Assembly (NCBI RefSeq): GCF_000420045.1
Contig: NZ_ATUE01000008.1
Coordinates: forward strand, 62,001-126,000
Origin: Perlucidibaca piscinae DSM 21586
Lineage (GTDB): Bacteria; Pseudomonadota; Gammaproteobacteria; Pseudomonadales; Moraxellaceae
Direction of reading: 5' to 3'
Length of the DNA: 64,000 bases
Positions 38,889-48,887 of this stretch are shown here, piece after piece. Within the stretch, counting starts at the first letter, position 1. Every line of letters starts with the position of its first letter. Below the pieces are notes generated by a model. The model ran no database searches. It saw only the letters and a program-made list of their open reading frames with translations, and was not told the origin of the DNA. The position numbers and the translations under genes were made by a program.

Positions 38889-40091
38889 GTGAACGTGAGT
38901 GATGAATCGCTGAGCCCCTCAAACGGTTTGCCGCCTGCGGATCTGCCCGGGCAGAAGCTGGCCGATGCGCGTCGTCAGCAGGGCTTGAGCGTCGAACAGG
39001 TGGCTGCAGAAACCAAGCTGTCGGTGCGCTATGTGCAGGCGCTGGAAGCCAATGACTACGCGGCGCTGCCGGGCACCACCTTTGTTCGCGGCTACATCCG
39101 CCGCTATGCCGACATGCTCGGCATTGCCAGTGATGTGCTGGTGGCGGCATTCGATCGTCAGGCAGGCGGTGCGGTGTCGCCGCTGGGCAGCACCGTGCTG
39201 GCCGGCTCGGCGAGCGAGGCGGTGCGTGCCGGCAGTCGTCAGCTGCCCAAGCAAATGTTCCTTAGCCAGGCGCGCCAGTTCAGTGTCGCGCGTCTGATGT
39301 CCTGGGGCGCCATCCTGCTGCTGCTGACGCTGCTTTTCGGTGCCTTGTTCTGGCAGGCCGACGAGCCCGAGGCCGTGGTGGTCGATCCGGAAGAGCCCAT
39401 CGTGCTGGACCTCCCCTCTGACGAGCTGTCTGCTTCCCTGCCCGAGCCGCTGACCCCGGAGCCGACGCCTGTCGTGACCGATCCGGCGGCGGCAACCCCG
39501 GTGGCCCCGCAAACCGGTCCGGATGGTCTGCCGCTGCCAGCGCCAGCACCGGGGGCTGTGCCTGCTCCGGCCACTACGCCAGCAACCGCACCTGCAACTG
39601 CGCCGGCACCGGCAACGGCTCCGGCGACCGTGCCTGCATCTGGCGTCACACCGTCTGCTCCGGCATCTGCGCTGCCGGCTCCCTCGGCGGCGGCGCCTGC
39701 TGCCGCGCGTCCGCTCGCGACCCAGGCCGTGGCTCCGGTGGCGCCAGCGACAGCTCCGGCTGCGGTGGCAGCCAAGCCGGTGGCTGCCGTGCCATCGACG
39801 GCAACCACTGCCTCGACTCGCCCGGCGGCGCCTGCCACGGCTGCGCCCAGCATCGACAATCTCAGCTTCAATTTTTCCGGTCGTTCCTGGATCAGCGTGC
39901 GTGATGCCACTGGCCAGGAGCTGGTCTATGGCCTGAAGAACCCGGGTCAGACCGTATCGGTCAGCGGCCAGCCGCCCTTCACCATCAACATCGGCAATGT
40001 CCATGTCACGTCGATGGCGCGCAATGGCAAGGCGGTCAATCTGAAGCCCTACACGCGTGGTGATATCGCCAGCTTCCGTCTGGCACGCTGA
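38889..40091 (+). CDS. rodZ: Cytoskeletal membrane protein RodZ
   Basis: RodZ links MreB to the cell-wall elongation machinery. The 400-residue protein begins with GTG 38889. Residues about 20-90 are a Cro/XRE-type helix-turn-helix (LADARRQQGLSVEQVAAETKLS); one membrane helix lies at about 137-157 (WGAILLLLTLLFGALFW); then a long Pro/Ala/Thr-rich periplasmic linker (about 195-315) with irregular AP repeats; and a C-terminal DUF4115 beta domain (about 318-398, FSGRSWISVRDATGQELVYG). The linker is longer than average. Confidence 0.94.
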   Translation: MNVSDESLSPSNGLPPADLPGQKLADARRQQGLSVEQVAAETKLSVRYVQALEANDYAALPGTTFVRGYIRRYADMLGIASDVLVAAFDRQAGGAVSPLGSTVLAGSASEAVRAGSRQLPKQMFLSQARQFSVARLMSWGAILLLLTLLFGALFWQADEPEAVVVDPEEPIVLDLPSDELSASLPEPLTPEPTPVVTDPAAATPVAPQTGPDGLPLPAPAPGAVPAPATTPATAPATAPAPATAPATVPASGVTPSAPASALPAPSAAAPAAARPLATQAVAPVAPATAPAAVAAKPVAAVPSTATTASTRPAAPATAAPSIDNLSFNFSGRSWISVRDATGQELVYGLKNPGQTVSVSGQPPFTINIGNVHVTSMARNGKAVNLKPYTRGDIASFRLAR

Positions 40092-40123
40092 GTCCGGAAC
40101 AGCCGCACGAGGAACCTGACACC

Positions 40124-41245
40124 ATGCATGAGTCCCCCATCAAGCGTCGTCTGACCCGGAAGATCCGGGTCGGCAACCTGTTCGTGGGTGGTGATGCCCC
40201 GATCACGGTGCAGACCATGACCAACACCGAGACCTGCGATGTCGAGGCCACGGTCGGCCAGATCCAGCGCTGCGTTGCGGCGGGTGCCGACATCGTGCGG
40301 GTGTCGGTGCCGTCCATGGAGGCCGCGGAGGCTTTCGGGCATATCCGCAAGCGTGTGCCGGGCGTGCCGCTGGTGGCGGACATCCACTTCGACCACCGCA
40401 TCGCGCTGGCCGTGGCGGAGCAGGGCGTGGACTGCCTGCGCATCAACCCGGGCAACATCGGCTCCGATGACAAGGTACGCGAGGTCGTCGCGGCGGCCCG
40501 GCACCATGGCATCTCCATGCGCATCGGCGTCAACGCCGGCTCGCTGGAGAAGGACCTGCAGAAGAAGTACGGCGAGCCCACCGGCCAGGCCCTGCTGGAA
40601 TCGGCGATGCGCCACATCGACATCCTCGATCGTCTCAACTTCCATGAGTTCAAGGTCAGCGTGAAGGCATCCAACGTGTTCCTGACGCTGGATGCCTACC
40701 GTCTGCTGTCGGCGCAGATCGACAACCCGCTTCACCTGGGCGTGACCGAGGCCGGCGTGTTTCGCTCGGGCACGGTGAAGTCGGCCATCGCGCTCGGCGG
40801 CCTGCTGCTGGACGGCATCGGTGACACCCTGCGCGTGTCGCTGGCGGCTGAACCGGAGGACGAGGTGAAGGTCGGCTTCGATATCCTGAAGTCGCTGGGG
40901 ATTCGCTCCAACGGCATCAACTTCATCGCCTGCCCGAGCTGCTCGCGTCAGGAGTTCGACGTCATCCGCGTGATGAACGCGCTGGAGGCACGGCTCGAGG
41001 ATATCCGCACGCCGATGGACGTGTCGGTGATCGGCTGCAAGGTCAACGGCCCGGGCGAGGCCAAGGAAGCGGATATCGGCGTGGTCGGCGCGCTGCCGCG
41101 CTCGCTGGTGTACCGCAATGGCGAAAAGAGCCACCTCATCGACACCGACAAGCTGGTCGACGAGATCGAGGCCATGGTGCGCGAGCGCGTGGCCGAGAAA
41201 GAGGCGGACGCCGCGCGGCTGATCACGCGCACGGCCGCTGAATAA
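40124..41245 (+). CDS. ispG: 4-hydroxy-3-methylbut-2-enyl diphosphate synthase (flavodoxin) IspG
   Basis: The penultimate enzyme of the MEP isoprenoid pathway, using a [4Fe-4S] cluster. The 373-residue protein has ligands C270, C273 and C305 and Glu312, plus VGGDAPITVQTMTNT at the start and INPGNIG. Length and motifs are as in E. coli (372). Confidence 0.98.
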   Translation: MHESPIKRRLTRKIRVGNLFVGGDAPITVQTMTNTETCDVEATVGQIQRCVAAGADIVRVSVPSMEAAEAFGHIRKRVPGVPLVADIHFDHRIALAVAEQGVDCLRINPGNIGSDDKVREVVAAARHHGISMRIGVNAGSLEKDLQKKYGEPTGQALLESAMRHIDILDRLNFHEFKVSVKASNVFLTLDAYRLLSAQIDNPLHLGVTEAGVFRSGTVKSAIALGGLLLDGIGDTLRVSLAAEPEDEVKVGFDILKSLGIRSNGINFIACPSCSRQEFDVIRVMNALEARLEDIRTPMDVSVIGCKVNGPGEAKEADIGVVGALPRSLVYRNGEKSHLIDTDKLVDEIEAMVRERVAEKEADAARLITRTAAE

Positions 41246-41296
41246 CGCATTGAGTGATCAGGGGGTCGTCAGCGACCGCCTGACTGGGATGGTTTG

Positions 41297-42580
41297 ATGA
41301 GTCGCATAAACGCCATTCGTGGCATGAACGATATCCTGCCCGACAGCACGGCGCGCTGGCAGCAGGTCGAGTCGGTGCTGCGCGGGCTGATGCAGCGCCA
41401 TGGCTATCAGGAAATCCGTCTGCCGGTGGTGGAGCCGACGCCCCTGTTCAAGCGCGCCATCGGCGAGGTCACCGACATCGTCGAGAAGGAGATGTATACC
41501 TTCGAGGATCGCAGCGGCGAGTCGCTGACCCTGCGCCCGGAAGGCACGGCCGGCTGTGTGCGCGCTTGCCTGGAGCATGGCCTGACCCACAACCAGAGCC
41601 CGAAGCTGTGGTATGCCGGCCCCATGTTCCGCTACGAGCGTCCGCAGAAGGGCCGCTACCGCCAGTTCCACCAGTTCGGCGTCGAGACCTTCGGCCAGAG
41701 CGGTGCCGACATGGACGCCGAGCTCATCCTGCTGAGTGCCCGCCTGTGGCGCGAGCTGGGCCTGAGCGACGTCGTGACGCTGGAAATCAACAGTCTCGGC
41801 GAGCTGGAAGCGCGTGCCGCCTATCGCGCCGCGCTGGTGGCCTATCTCGAGCAGTTCCGCACCCAGCTCGATGACGACTCGCAGCGTCGCCTGCACAGCA
41901 ACCCGCTGCGCATTCTCGACAGCAAGGATCCCGCCACGCGCGCGATCCTGGCCAATGCCCCGGTGCTGACCGACTACCTGGACGAGGGCTCGCGCCAGCA
42001 CTTCCAGCGTCTCTGCGGCCTGCTTGATGCCTGCGGGATCAGCTACCGGGTCAACCCCTCGCTGGTGCGTGGTCTCGACTACTACAACAAGACCGTGTTC
42101 GAGTGGGTAACCACGGCACTGGGATCGCAGGGTACGGTGTGTGCCGGTGGTCGCTATGACGGCCTGGTGTCGCAGCTCGGTGGCCAGGCCACGCCCGCGG
42201 TGGGGTTTGCCATCGGACTGGAGCGTCTGGTGCTGCTGCTGGAGGCTGTCGCGCCTCAGACCCCGGCCGCCGAGGCCGACGTCTTCGTCATGGCGCTGGG
42301 CGATGCCACGGTGCCGGCCATGATGCAGCTGGCGGAGTCGTTGCGTGATGCCTGTGGCGGGGCGCGAATCGTGTATAACTGCGGCGGTGGCAGCATCAAG
42401 TCGCAGTTCCGCAAGGCCGACAAATCGGGTGCCCGTCTGGCCCTGATGATGGGTGACGAGGAACTGGCGGCCGGGGTCTGTACCCTGAAATGGCTGCGTG
42501 AAGCACGTGACCAGCAGCGCGTGGCGTTGACCGACGTGGTCGCGACCGTGTCTGCGGTTCTCAACGACAACGAAGAATGA
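41297..42580 (+). CDS. hisS: Histidyl-tRNA synthetase
   Basis: Charges tRNA-His. The 427-residue class II enzyme starts MSRINAIRGMNDILP; motif 2 (MFRYERPQKGRYRQFHQFGVE), the histidine-A motifs (LVRGLDYYN, AGGRYDGL) and the C-terminal anticodon domain are all present. ATG 41297 was preferred over the in-frame TTG just before it. Confidence 0.98.
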   Translation: MSRINAIRGMNDILPDSTARWQQVESVLRGLMQRHGYQEIRLPVVEPTPLFKRAIGEVTDIVEKEMYTFEDRSGESLTLRPEGTAGCVRACLEHGLTHNQSPKLWYAGPMFRYERPQKGRYRQFHQFGVETFGQSGADMDAELILLSARLWRELGLSDVVTLEINSLGELEARAAYRAALVAYLEQFRTQLDDDSQRRLHSNPLRILDSKDPATRAILANAPVLTDYLDEGSRQHFQRLCGLLDACGISYRVNPSLVRGLDYYNKTVFEWVTTALGSQGTVCAGGRYDGLVSQLGGQATPAVGFAIGLERLVLLLEAVAPQTPAAEADVFVMALGDATVPAMMQLAESLRDACGGARIVYNCGGGSIKSQFRKADKSGARLALMMGDEELAAGVCTLKWLREARDQQRVALTDVVATVSAVLNDNEE

Positions 42581-42590
42581 GGGATTGCGG

Positions 42591-43292
42591 GTGGCCTACA
42601 ACGAAGATGAAGCCGTCGAGAGCTTGAAGACCTGGTGGCAGCGCTATGGCATGTCACTGCTTCTGGGGGTGGCGGTGGCGGGTGCCGGCGTGGCTGGCTG
42701 GCGCTGGTGGCAGGCCGAGCAGATCAATTCGGCTACCGTGGCGCAGACCCTGCAGCAGCAGATGAACACGGCTGCCCAGCGCAGCCTGGCCAATCCCGAT
42801 GACAAGGCCGCCAACACCGATTTGCAGCGTCTCGCGCGTCAGCTCATGGATGAACATGCCAGCACGCCCTATGCCGTCGATGCTGCCCTGATGCTGGCCC
42901 GTCATGCCGTCGAGACCAGTCAGCTGGCTCAGGCCGAAAAGCACCTGCGCTGGGTGCTGGAGCAGAAGCCTGATGCGGAAACCGTGCTGCTGGTGCGTAC
43001 CCGCCTGGCGCGCGTGCTGATCGCCAAGGGCGATCTCAAGGCGGCCGAGGAGCAGCTGCAGGCAGTCGATTCGCCGGCACTTCTGCCGCTGGTGGCGGAG
43101 ATTCGTGGCGATCTCGCCCTGCAGAAGAATGATCGGGCCGCTGCTGCCAAGGCCTATGCCGAGGCTGACCGGGCGCTGGCGGCGCGCAACGAGCAGCGCC
43201 CGGTGCTTGAGCTCAAGCTTGCCGATGTCGGCCTGACTCCGGTGCCGCGCAAGGCTGCCGAGGCCGCAGTGTCACAGGAGACTGCCCAATGA
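42591..43292 (+). CDS. yfgM: Ancillary SecYEG translocon subunit YfgM
   Basis: A single-span protein of 233 residues with a short cytosolic start (MAYNEDEAVESLKTWWQRYG), a membrane helix at about 20-37, and a periplasmic TPR-like helical domain. YfgM works with the chaperone PpiD at the translocon in E. coli. GTG 42591 with GAGGG upstream was chosen; TTG 42585 is in frame. It overlaps bamB by an ATGA. Confidence 0.92.
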   Translation: MAYNEDEAVESLKTWWQRYGMSLLLGVAVAGAGVAGWRWWQAEQINSATVAQTLQQQMNTAAQRSLANPDDKAANTDLQRLARQLMDEHASTPYAVDAALMLARHAVETSQLAQAEKHLRWVLEQKPDAETVLLVRTRLARVLIAKGDLKAAEEQLQAVDSPALLPLVAEIRGDLALQKNDRAAAAKAYAEADRALAARNEQRPVLELKLADVGLTPVPRKAAEAAVSQETAQ

Positions 43293-44443
43293 ATGCCATG
43301 ACCCGTCTGCCACTGGCCCTGGCACTTCTCGCAACCCTGGCCCTCGGCGCCTGCAGCAGCAACCCGGCGTCATCGGGTGCTGCCCCGCTCCCCGAGATCG
43401 CCGGCAAGGGCGTGGAGATCGACAAGCGCTGGTCCGCTTCGGTGGGGGATGGCGCAGACAACGAGTTTCTTTCGCTGGAGCCGGCAGTCGAGGCGCCCGC
43501 TGTCTATGCCGCCAGTCGCGATGGCGTGATCAAGTCCATCGGGCGCGCCAGTGGCGCATTGCGCTGGAAGGCCCGTCTGACCACCGGCATCACCGGTGGC
43601 GTCGCGGTTGATGGTGACATTCTCGCCGTCGGCACCGATCAGTCCGACCTGCTGGTGCTGCGCAGCAAGGATGGCTCGCCGGTCTGGCGCGCGCCGCTGG
43701 GCGCCTCGCTGCTGTCGGTGCCGCGCATCACTGCCACCGATGTCATCGTGCAGACCCTGGATGGTCGCATCCAGGTCTTTGCCCGTGACACCGGTCAGCC
43801 GCGCTGGAAGTTCGACACCCCGGTGCCGCCGCTGTCACTGCGCGGCAATGCGGCCCCGGTGGCGTCCGGTGACAAGCTGTTCGCGGTCAGTGGCCAGGGC
43901 GACCTGTACCAGCTCGACCTCAAGAACGGCCTGCCGGTCTGGCAGACCCGTGTCACCAGTTCGCGCGGTCGTGGCGAACTCGAGCGCCTGATGGACATCG
44001 ATGGTGACCTCGTGCTCGACAGCAACGGGACCCTGTACACCGCCGGCTACCAGTCGCAGCTCACCGCCACCGATACCCAGCAGGTGCGTCGCCGCTGGCA
44101 GATCAATGTCTCCACCACGCAGAGCGTCGCCTTTGACGGCGCCCATGTCTATGCAGTCGATGCCGATGGCTCGCTGGCGGCCATCAACAAGATCACCGGT
44201 GCCGTGGTCTGGCTGCAGGATGGCCTCAAGGGTCGCAAGCTGCTGGCCCCGGTCATCTGGCGCGGTCTGGTGGTGGTAGGCGACAGCGATGGCTGGCTGC
44301 ATGTGTTCAGCCCCCGTGATGGTGCCCCGCGCGGTCGCAAGCGTGCCGCTGGCGCGCCCCTGATGAGCGTTGTTGTAGATGCACCCCAGCTGCTTACCCT
44401 GTCTGTCGAAGGCAGACTGGCGGCCTGGGACCTGAAACCCTGA
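43289..44443 (+). CDS. bamB: Outer-membrane assembly lipoprotein BamB
   Basis: A lipoprotein of the BAM complex that helps insert beta-barrel proteins. The 384-residue protein begins with a lipoprotein signal ending in the lipobox LGAC (Cys at about 21), followed by an eight-bladed propeller of PQQ-like repeats (for example GALRWKARL, GSPVWRAPLG, GQPRWKFDT, GLPVWQTRV, GAVVWLQDG). The stop of yfgM overlaps its ATG. Confidence 0.96.
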   Translation: MNAMTRLPLALALLATLALGACSSNPASSGAAPLPEIAGKGVEIDKRWSASVGDGADNEFLSLEPAVEAPAVYAASRDGVIKSIGRASGALRWKARLTTGITGGVAVDGDILAVGTDQSDLLVLRSKDGSPVWRAPLGASLLSVPRITATDVIVQTLDGRIQVFARDTGQPRWKFDTPVPPLSLRGNAAPVASGDKLFAVSGQGDLYQLDLKNGLPVWQTRVTSSRGRGELERLMDIDGDLVLDSNGTLYTAGYQSQLTATDTQQVRRRWQINVSTTQSVAFDGAHVYAVDADGSLAAINKITGAVVWLQDGLKGRKLLAPVIWRGLVVVGDSDGWLHVFSPRDGAPRGRKRAAGAPLMSVVVDAPQLLTLSVEGRLAAWDLKP

Positions 44444-44454
44444 GTGGATGATTG

Positions 44455-45855
44455 ATGAAACCTGTGCTTGCCCTGGTCGGGCGCCCCAATGTCGGCAAGT
44501 CGACGCTTTTCAACCAGCTGACGCGAAGCCGTGATGCCCTTGTGGCCGACCTGCCGGGCCTGACGCGTGACCGTAAGTACGGTGACGCGTGCATCAGCAA
44601 CAAGTCCTTCATCGTCATCGACACCGGCGGCATCGGCGAATCGGAGCAGGGCATCGATGCGCCCATGGCCGAACAGTCGCGTCTGGCCATCGAAGAGGCC
44701 GACATCGTCCTGTTCCTGGTCGATGCGCGTGCCGGCCTGACCCCCGCCGACACCCAGATCGCCACCGAGCTGCGCACGCTGAACAAGCAGGTGCAGCTGG
44801 TGGTCAACAAGATTGACGGCATCCAGGAAGAGGTCGCGCTGGCCGACTTCCACCGCCTCGGCCTCGGCGAGCTGCACGGCATTGCCGCCAGCCATGGCCG
44901 TGGCGTGACCCAGATGATCGAGACCATTCTCGCGGACTACCCCGAGGATGATCCGGACGTCGAGGACCCCGAGGCCGGCATCAAGATCGCCATCATCGGA
45001 CGCCCCAACGTGGGCAAGTCGACGCTGGTCAACCGCCTGCTCGGCGAAGAGCGCGTGGTGGTCTACGACATGCCGGGTACCACCCGCGACAGCATCTACA
45101 TTCCGTTCGAGCGCCAGGAGCGGCGCTACACGCTGATCGACACCGCCGGCATCCGACGCCGTGGCCGCGTCAACGAGACCGTGGAAAAGTTCTCGGTGAT
45201 CAAGACCCTGCAGGCGGTCAAGGACGCGCATGTCGTGGTCATGGTCATGGATGCCCACGAAAGCATCGTCGACCAAGACCTCAACCTGCTCGGCTTCGTG
45301 CTGGAAACCGGGCGCGCGCTGGTCATCGCCATCAACAAGTGGGACGGCATGACGGATGACGAGAAGAAGAAGCTGCGCAACGACATGGAGCGTCGCTTCG
45401 ACTTCCTGCCCTACGTCAAGATCCATCTGATCTCGGCCAAGTACGGCACCGCCGTGGGGGATCTGTATCCGTCCATCCACCGCGCCTACGACTCGGCCAT
45501 GATCAAGGTTCCGACCAACCGCCTCAACCAGCTGCTGGCGGATGCGCTCGAGCAGCACCAGCCGCCGCTCGTGTCCGGTCGTCGCATCAAGCTGCGCTAC
45601 TGCCACATGGGTGGCCAGAACCCGCCGCTGTTCGTGATTCATGGCAACCAGACCGAATCGGTGCCCAAGGATTACAAGCGCTATCTCGAGAACGTCTTCC
45701 GCAAGGCCTTGCGTTTGCAGGGCACGCCGGTCAAATTCGAGTTCAAGACCACGGACAACCCGTTCAAGGATAGGGTCAACAAGCTGACCGAAGCCCAAGC
45801 CGAGCGCCGACGCCGCCATGTCCAGTTCCACAAGAAGCGCGAAAAGAAACGCTGA
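44455..45855 (+). CDS. der: Ribosome-associated GTPase Der (EngA)
   Basis: An essential GTPase for 50S subunit maturation, with two G domains in tandem. In the 466-residue protein each has its own P-loop (GRPNVGKST, at about residues 8-16 and 183-191) and G4 motif (NKIDG and NKWDG), and the C-terminal KH-like domain follows. ATG 44455 follows directly after an in-frame TTG. The 3' end overlaps the TonB receptor gene by 38 bases. Confidence 0.98.
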   Translation: MKPVLALVGRPNVGKSTLFNQLTRSRDALVADLPGLTRDRKYGDACISNKSFIVIDTGGIGESEQGIDAPMAEQSRLAIEEADIVLFLVDARAGLTPADTQIATELRTLNKQVQLVVNKIDGIQEEVALADFHRLGLGELHGIAASHGRGVTQMIETILADYPEDDPDVEDPEAGIKIAIIGRPNVGKSTLVNRLLGEERVVVYDMPGTTRDSIYIPFERQERRYTLIDTAGIRRRGRVNETVEKFSVIKTLQAVKDAHVVVMVMDAHESIVDQDLNLLGFVLETGRALVIAINKWDGMTDDEKKKLRNDMERRFDFLPYVKIHLISAKYGTAVGDLYPSIHRAYDSAMIKVPTNRLNQLLADALEQHQPPLVSGRRIKLRYCHMGGQNPPLFVIHGNQTESVPKDYKRYLENVFRKALRLQGTPVKFEFKTTDNPFKDRVNKLTEAQAERRRRHVQFHKKREKKR

Positions 45856-47995
45856 TCTGCTGCGCCTCGCCTGCCTCGGGCTGATCGTCGGCCCGACACT
45901 GACGCAGGCCGATGATCTCGGGTTCGAGGAGGCACCGGCAGAGGTGTCGCCGGTTTCGGTGATCTCGGCCACGCGTCTGCAGCAGTCGCCCCTGGATGCG
46001 CCATCGGCGGTCACGGTCATTGACCGTGCCACCATCCGCGCCTCCGGCGCACGCCAGATCTACGACGTGCTGCGCCTGGTGCCGGGCATGATCGTCGCTC
46101 GCGAGTCCGGCTCCGAGGCCTACGTCGGTTATCACGGTACCTCCACCTTCGGCAACCGCCGCATGCAGGTGCAGGTCGACGGGCGCTCGCTGTACCAGAC
46201 CGGTCTCGCGGTGGTGGACTGGATCGGCCTGCCCCTGGACATCGAGGACGTCGAACGCATCGAGGTGGTGCGCAGCCCGTCTTCGGCCACGCACGGTGCC
46301 AACAGCTTCTACGCGGTCATCAACATCATCACCCGACATCCGCAGGATGTCCCCAATGCCGAGCTGGTGCATCGTGCTGGCGAGGATGGCATTGGTGACA
46401 GTTTTGCCCGGCTCTCGTTGTCCGGACTCGGTGGCGACTGGTCCTGGTCGGCGTTTCGTCGCGGCGATCGGGGCTTTGACACCAACCTCAAGCGTGAGGC
46501 GTCCTATCGTGACGACACGCGCAGCGAAGGCCTCTATGGCAAGGGCGTGTGGACCACGGCACAGAATGGCGAGTTCACCTTCAGCATTGGCGGGGCGCGC
46601 TCGACGGCCCAGCAGGAGCGACTGAACAACCAGGATCTGTACCGTGAATTGCCGGTGGCAACCGTCGACAACGCGCATGCCACGATGAACCTGCTGCAGC
46701 CAATCGGGCAGCGCAATACCTTCAATGCCCAGGTCTCCTTCAATCACTTTGATCGTGACGAGCCGTGGAAAGTAAGGCTGCCCTATGTCGTCGTGTCACC
46801 CGAGCTGAATCGGCTGCAGCGTGAGGATCCGGATCAGGCCCGTGCCTTTGTCGATGACCCGGTCGCGGCCTGTACCAATCCAGGCCCGCTGCTGACCAAT
46901 GCCGCACTGCGTGACACCTGTCTGCTGACCATCAGCATGCTGGAAATTGATCCGCAGACCGGTGAGCCGACCTTGCCGCTGCTGGACTACAACACCGATG
47001 TCAGCTACCGCGACCAGCGCACTGACATCGAGCTCAGCAACACATGGACGCCAAATGAGCGCTTCCGCATGGTGCTGGGGGGCGAGGCGCTGCTGGGACG
47101 TACCACGTCAAAAACCTATCTGCAGGGGTCGGCATCATCCACGGTGATGTCGCTGTTCTCGCACATCGAGTGGCGATTCGCCGATCAATGGCTGCTGAAT
47201 CTGGGTGGCAACGTCGAGCGTGACGACATCGCCGGCAGCTACTTTTCGCCGCGAGCGGCCCTGTCCTGGCAGTTCGATCCGCGTCAGGCCCTGCGTCTGG
47301 GGTATTCCGAAGCGGTGCACACGCCCGACATCTTCGAGAACCAGGTCGATGCCGCATTCGAGGCACGTACGGCAGACCGGTCGCAGTCCCGCTTTGATGG
47401 CGTGTTCTATCAGCGCGTGAAGTCTGACGGCACGGCGCGTACCGAGCGCATCCGCTCCCATGAACTGGCGTATGTCGCCCAGTTCAGTCGCGTTGCAGCC
47501 GACGTGAAGTTCTTCCGCGACGATCTGGAGCTGGTCGACAACACGCTTGGTCTGGACGAATTCATCCTTGGACCCATCGAGAACTATGTCCTGCAGGGAG
47601 CCGAGCTGGGCAGCCAGTGGCGTCTGACGCCCTTTCAGCGCCTGCTGCTCAACTATTCGCATCTCGACATCGATGCCCCCAAGGGACAGCCGGAAAGCAA
47701 CAACACGGATATCTTTGCCCGTCACAGTGGTAGTCTGATGTGGTCACTCATGGATCCGGATGGCTGGCGAGGCAGTGTCGCCTACAACTTCTACAACGAC
47801 CTGAACGACAGTCAGCAATACTTCTATGATCGGCTGGATCTGCACATCGGACGTGTGGTTCCGCTAGGCCAGCGCCAGCAGCTCGATCTGGGTGTCACTG
47901 CCCAGTACCGTTTGACCGATGATCCGGAGCTGCGCACCGCCAACGGTGTCGACAGCCGGCATCGAATCTGGGCGAGTGCAGCGTGGCGTTATTGA
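45818..47995 (+). CDS. TonB-dependent outer-membrane receptor
   Basis: A 725-residue receptor. ATG 45818 lies inside der, yet gives a good signal peptide (cut expected after about residue 31, ...TLTQA-DD), which supports this start. A TonB-box-like VSPVSVISATR follows, then the plug domain (about 45-165: IYDVLRLVPGMIV, QVQVDGRSLY, IEDVERIEVVRSPSSATHGANSFYAVINIIT) and a 22-strand type barrel ending in the aromatic WASAAWRY. The substrate is unknown. It is followed by a periplasmic binding protein and an atypical sensor; the three genes are close and probably one transcript. Confidence 0.93.
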   Translation: MSSSTRSAKRNADLLRLACLGLIVGPTLTQADDLGFEEAPAEVSPVSVISATRLQQSPLDAPSAVTVIDRATIRASGARQIYDVLRLVPGMIVARESGSEAYVGYHGTSTFGNRRMQVQVDGRSLYQTGLAVVDWIGLPLDIEDVERIEVVRSPSSATHGANSFYAVINIITRHPQDVPNAELVHRAGEDGIGDSFARLSLSGLGGDWSWSAFRRGDRGFDTNLKREASYRDDTRSEGLYGKGVWTTAQNGEFTFSIGGARSTAQQERLNNQDLYRELPVATVDNAHATMNLLQPIGQRNTFNAQVSFNHFDRDEPWKVRLPYVVVSPELNRLQREDPDQARAFVDDPVAACTNPGPLLTNAALRDTCLLTISMLEIDPQTGEPTLPLLDYNTDVSYRDQRTDIELSNTWTPNERFRMVLGGEALLGRTTSKTYLQGSASSTVMSLFSHIEWRFADQWLLNLGGNVERDDIAGSYFSPRAALSWQFDPRQALRLGYSEAVHTPDIFENQVDAAFEARTADRSQSRFDGVFYQRVKSDGTARTERIRSHELAYVAQFSRVAADVKFFRDDLELVDNTLGLDEFILGPIENYVLQGAELGSQWRLTPFQRLLLNYSHLDIDAPKGQPESNNTDIFARHSGSLMWSLMDPDGWRGSVAYNFYNDLNDSQQYFYDRLDLHIGRVVPLGQRQQLDLGVTAQYRLTDDPELRTANGVDSRHRIWASAAWRY

Positions 47996-48020
47996 GGCAT
48001 CAGGCAGGAGGCAGTCACGG

Positions 48021-48887
48021 ATGATGGCCCCGCAGCTGCGCTGGCGCAGGTGTGTTCAGCACGTGCTTCATGCCATGCTGGTGTGGCTTTGTCTTTGCGT
48101 CTCCCCCGGATTGCATGCGGCCCTGACTGTGCAGGTGGTGGGTGCACCCGAGCCTGCCCTGCGCGCCTTGCGTGCAGCGGCGCCCGACATTGTCTGGGTT
48201 CCCGATGCCGGCGATGGTGCGGCTGCGGCCGTCACCTTGCGCTGGCTTGCGGGTACCGACGATGCGGCATCGCGGCAACGCGCTGATTCGCGTCCGCAGC
48301 TGGTGCTTGCCCGCAATGCATCGGACTGGCCTCTGCGTGCTGGAGACTCGGCGCTGTACTGGGGCGTTGACCTGGTCGCGCAGTGGCAGCTGGCGCGTAC
48401 CGTGCTTCCCGGTCTGCAGCGTGTCGGTGTGCTCTATCCTCCGGCGCATGAAGCCGAGGTGCTGGCGCTGCGCAAGGAGGCGGGCGAGACTCGTGTTGTG
48501 GCCAGACGACTGTCCGGCATGCCGACTGCCCGCGATGTGGCGGAGCTCGCCCAGCGGGTTGATGTGCTGCTCGGCATCAGTGACACCAGGTTCTTCTCGC
48601 GTGAAACCGCCAAGGTCATCCTGCTCTCCGCCTATCGCCATCAGCGGCCCTGGATCGGTCCGACACCGGCGTTTGTCGCGGCAGGCGCCGTGGCGTCCCG
48701 TGCCGTCCCCAAGGCCGACCTCATCGCGGCAGTTGTCGAGCAGTTTCGCTACTGGCAGCGCACAGGCACGTTCCTGCCTGCGCGCACGCTGACGCCTGGC
48801 GAAGTGGTCTGCAATGTCCAGGTGGCGCGCTCGCTGGCCGTGGATCTCTCGCGTGTTCCCTGCGTACCGGTTCGAGGTGGCACATGA
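48021..48887 (+). CDS. Periplasmic ABC-substrate-binding-like protein
   Basis: The 288-residue protein has an N-terminal signal region (hydrophobic HAMLVWLCLCVSPGLHA, cut expected around residue 34) and no membrane segment later. It looks like the uncharacterised type I periplasmic binding fold (ABC_sub_bind-like): QLARTVLPGLQRVGVLYPP, DVLLGISDTRFFSRETAKVILLSAYRHQRPWIGPTPAFVAAGAV. No ABC permease or ATPase is nearby, so it may serve as the ligand-sensing partner of the downstream sensor and the TonB receptor rather than in transport; this is inference. ATG 48021 (or 48024) fits the signal; the upstream frame is inside the receptor gene. Its stop overlaps the next ATG. Confidence 0.78.
   Translation: MMAPQLRWRRCVQHVLHAMLVWLCLCVSPGLHAALTVQVVGAPEPALRALRAAAPDIVWVPDAGDGAAAAVTLRWLAGTDDAASRQRADSRPQLVLARNASDWPLRAGDSALYWGVDLVAQWQLARTVLPGLQRVGVLYPPAHEAEVLALRKEAGETRVVARRLSGMPTARDVAELAQRVDVLLGISDTRFFSRETAKVILLSAYRHQRPWIGPTPAFVAAGAVASRAVPKADLIAAVVEQFRYWQRTGTFLPARTLTPGEVVCNVQVARSLAVDLSRVPCVPVRGGT

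Noticed and set aside
39500..39860. Tandem repeat or contingency locus in rodZ
   Set aside because: The Pro/Ala/Thr-rich codons are irregular, with no fixed repeat unit, so this is an ordinary low-complexity periplasmic linker.
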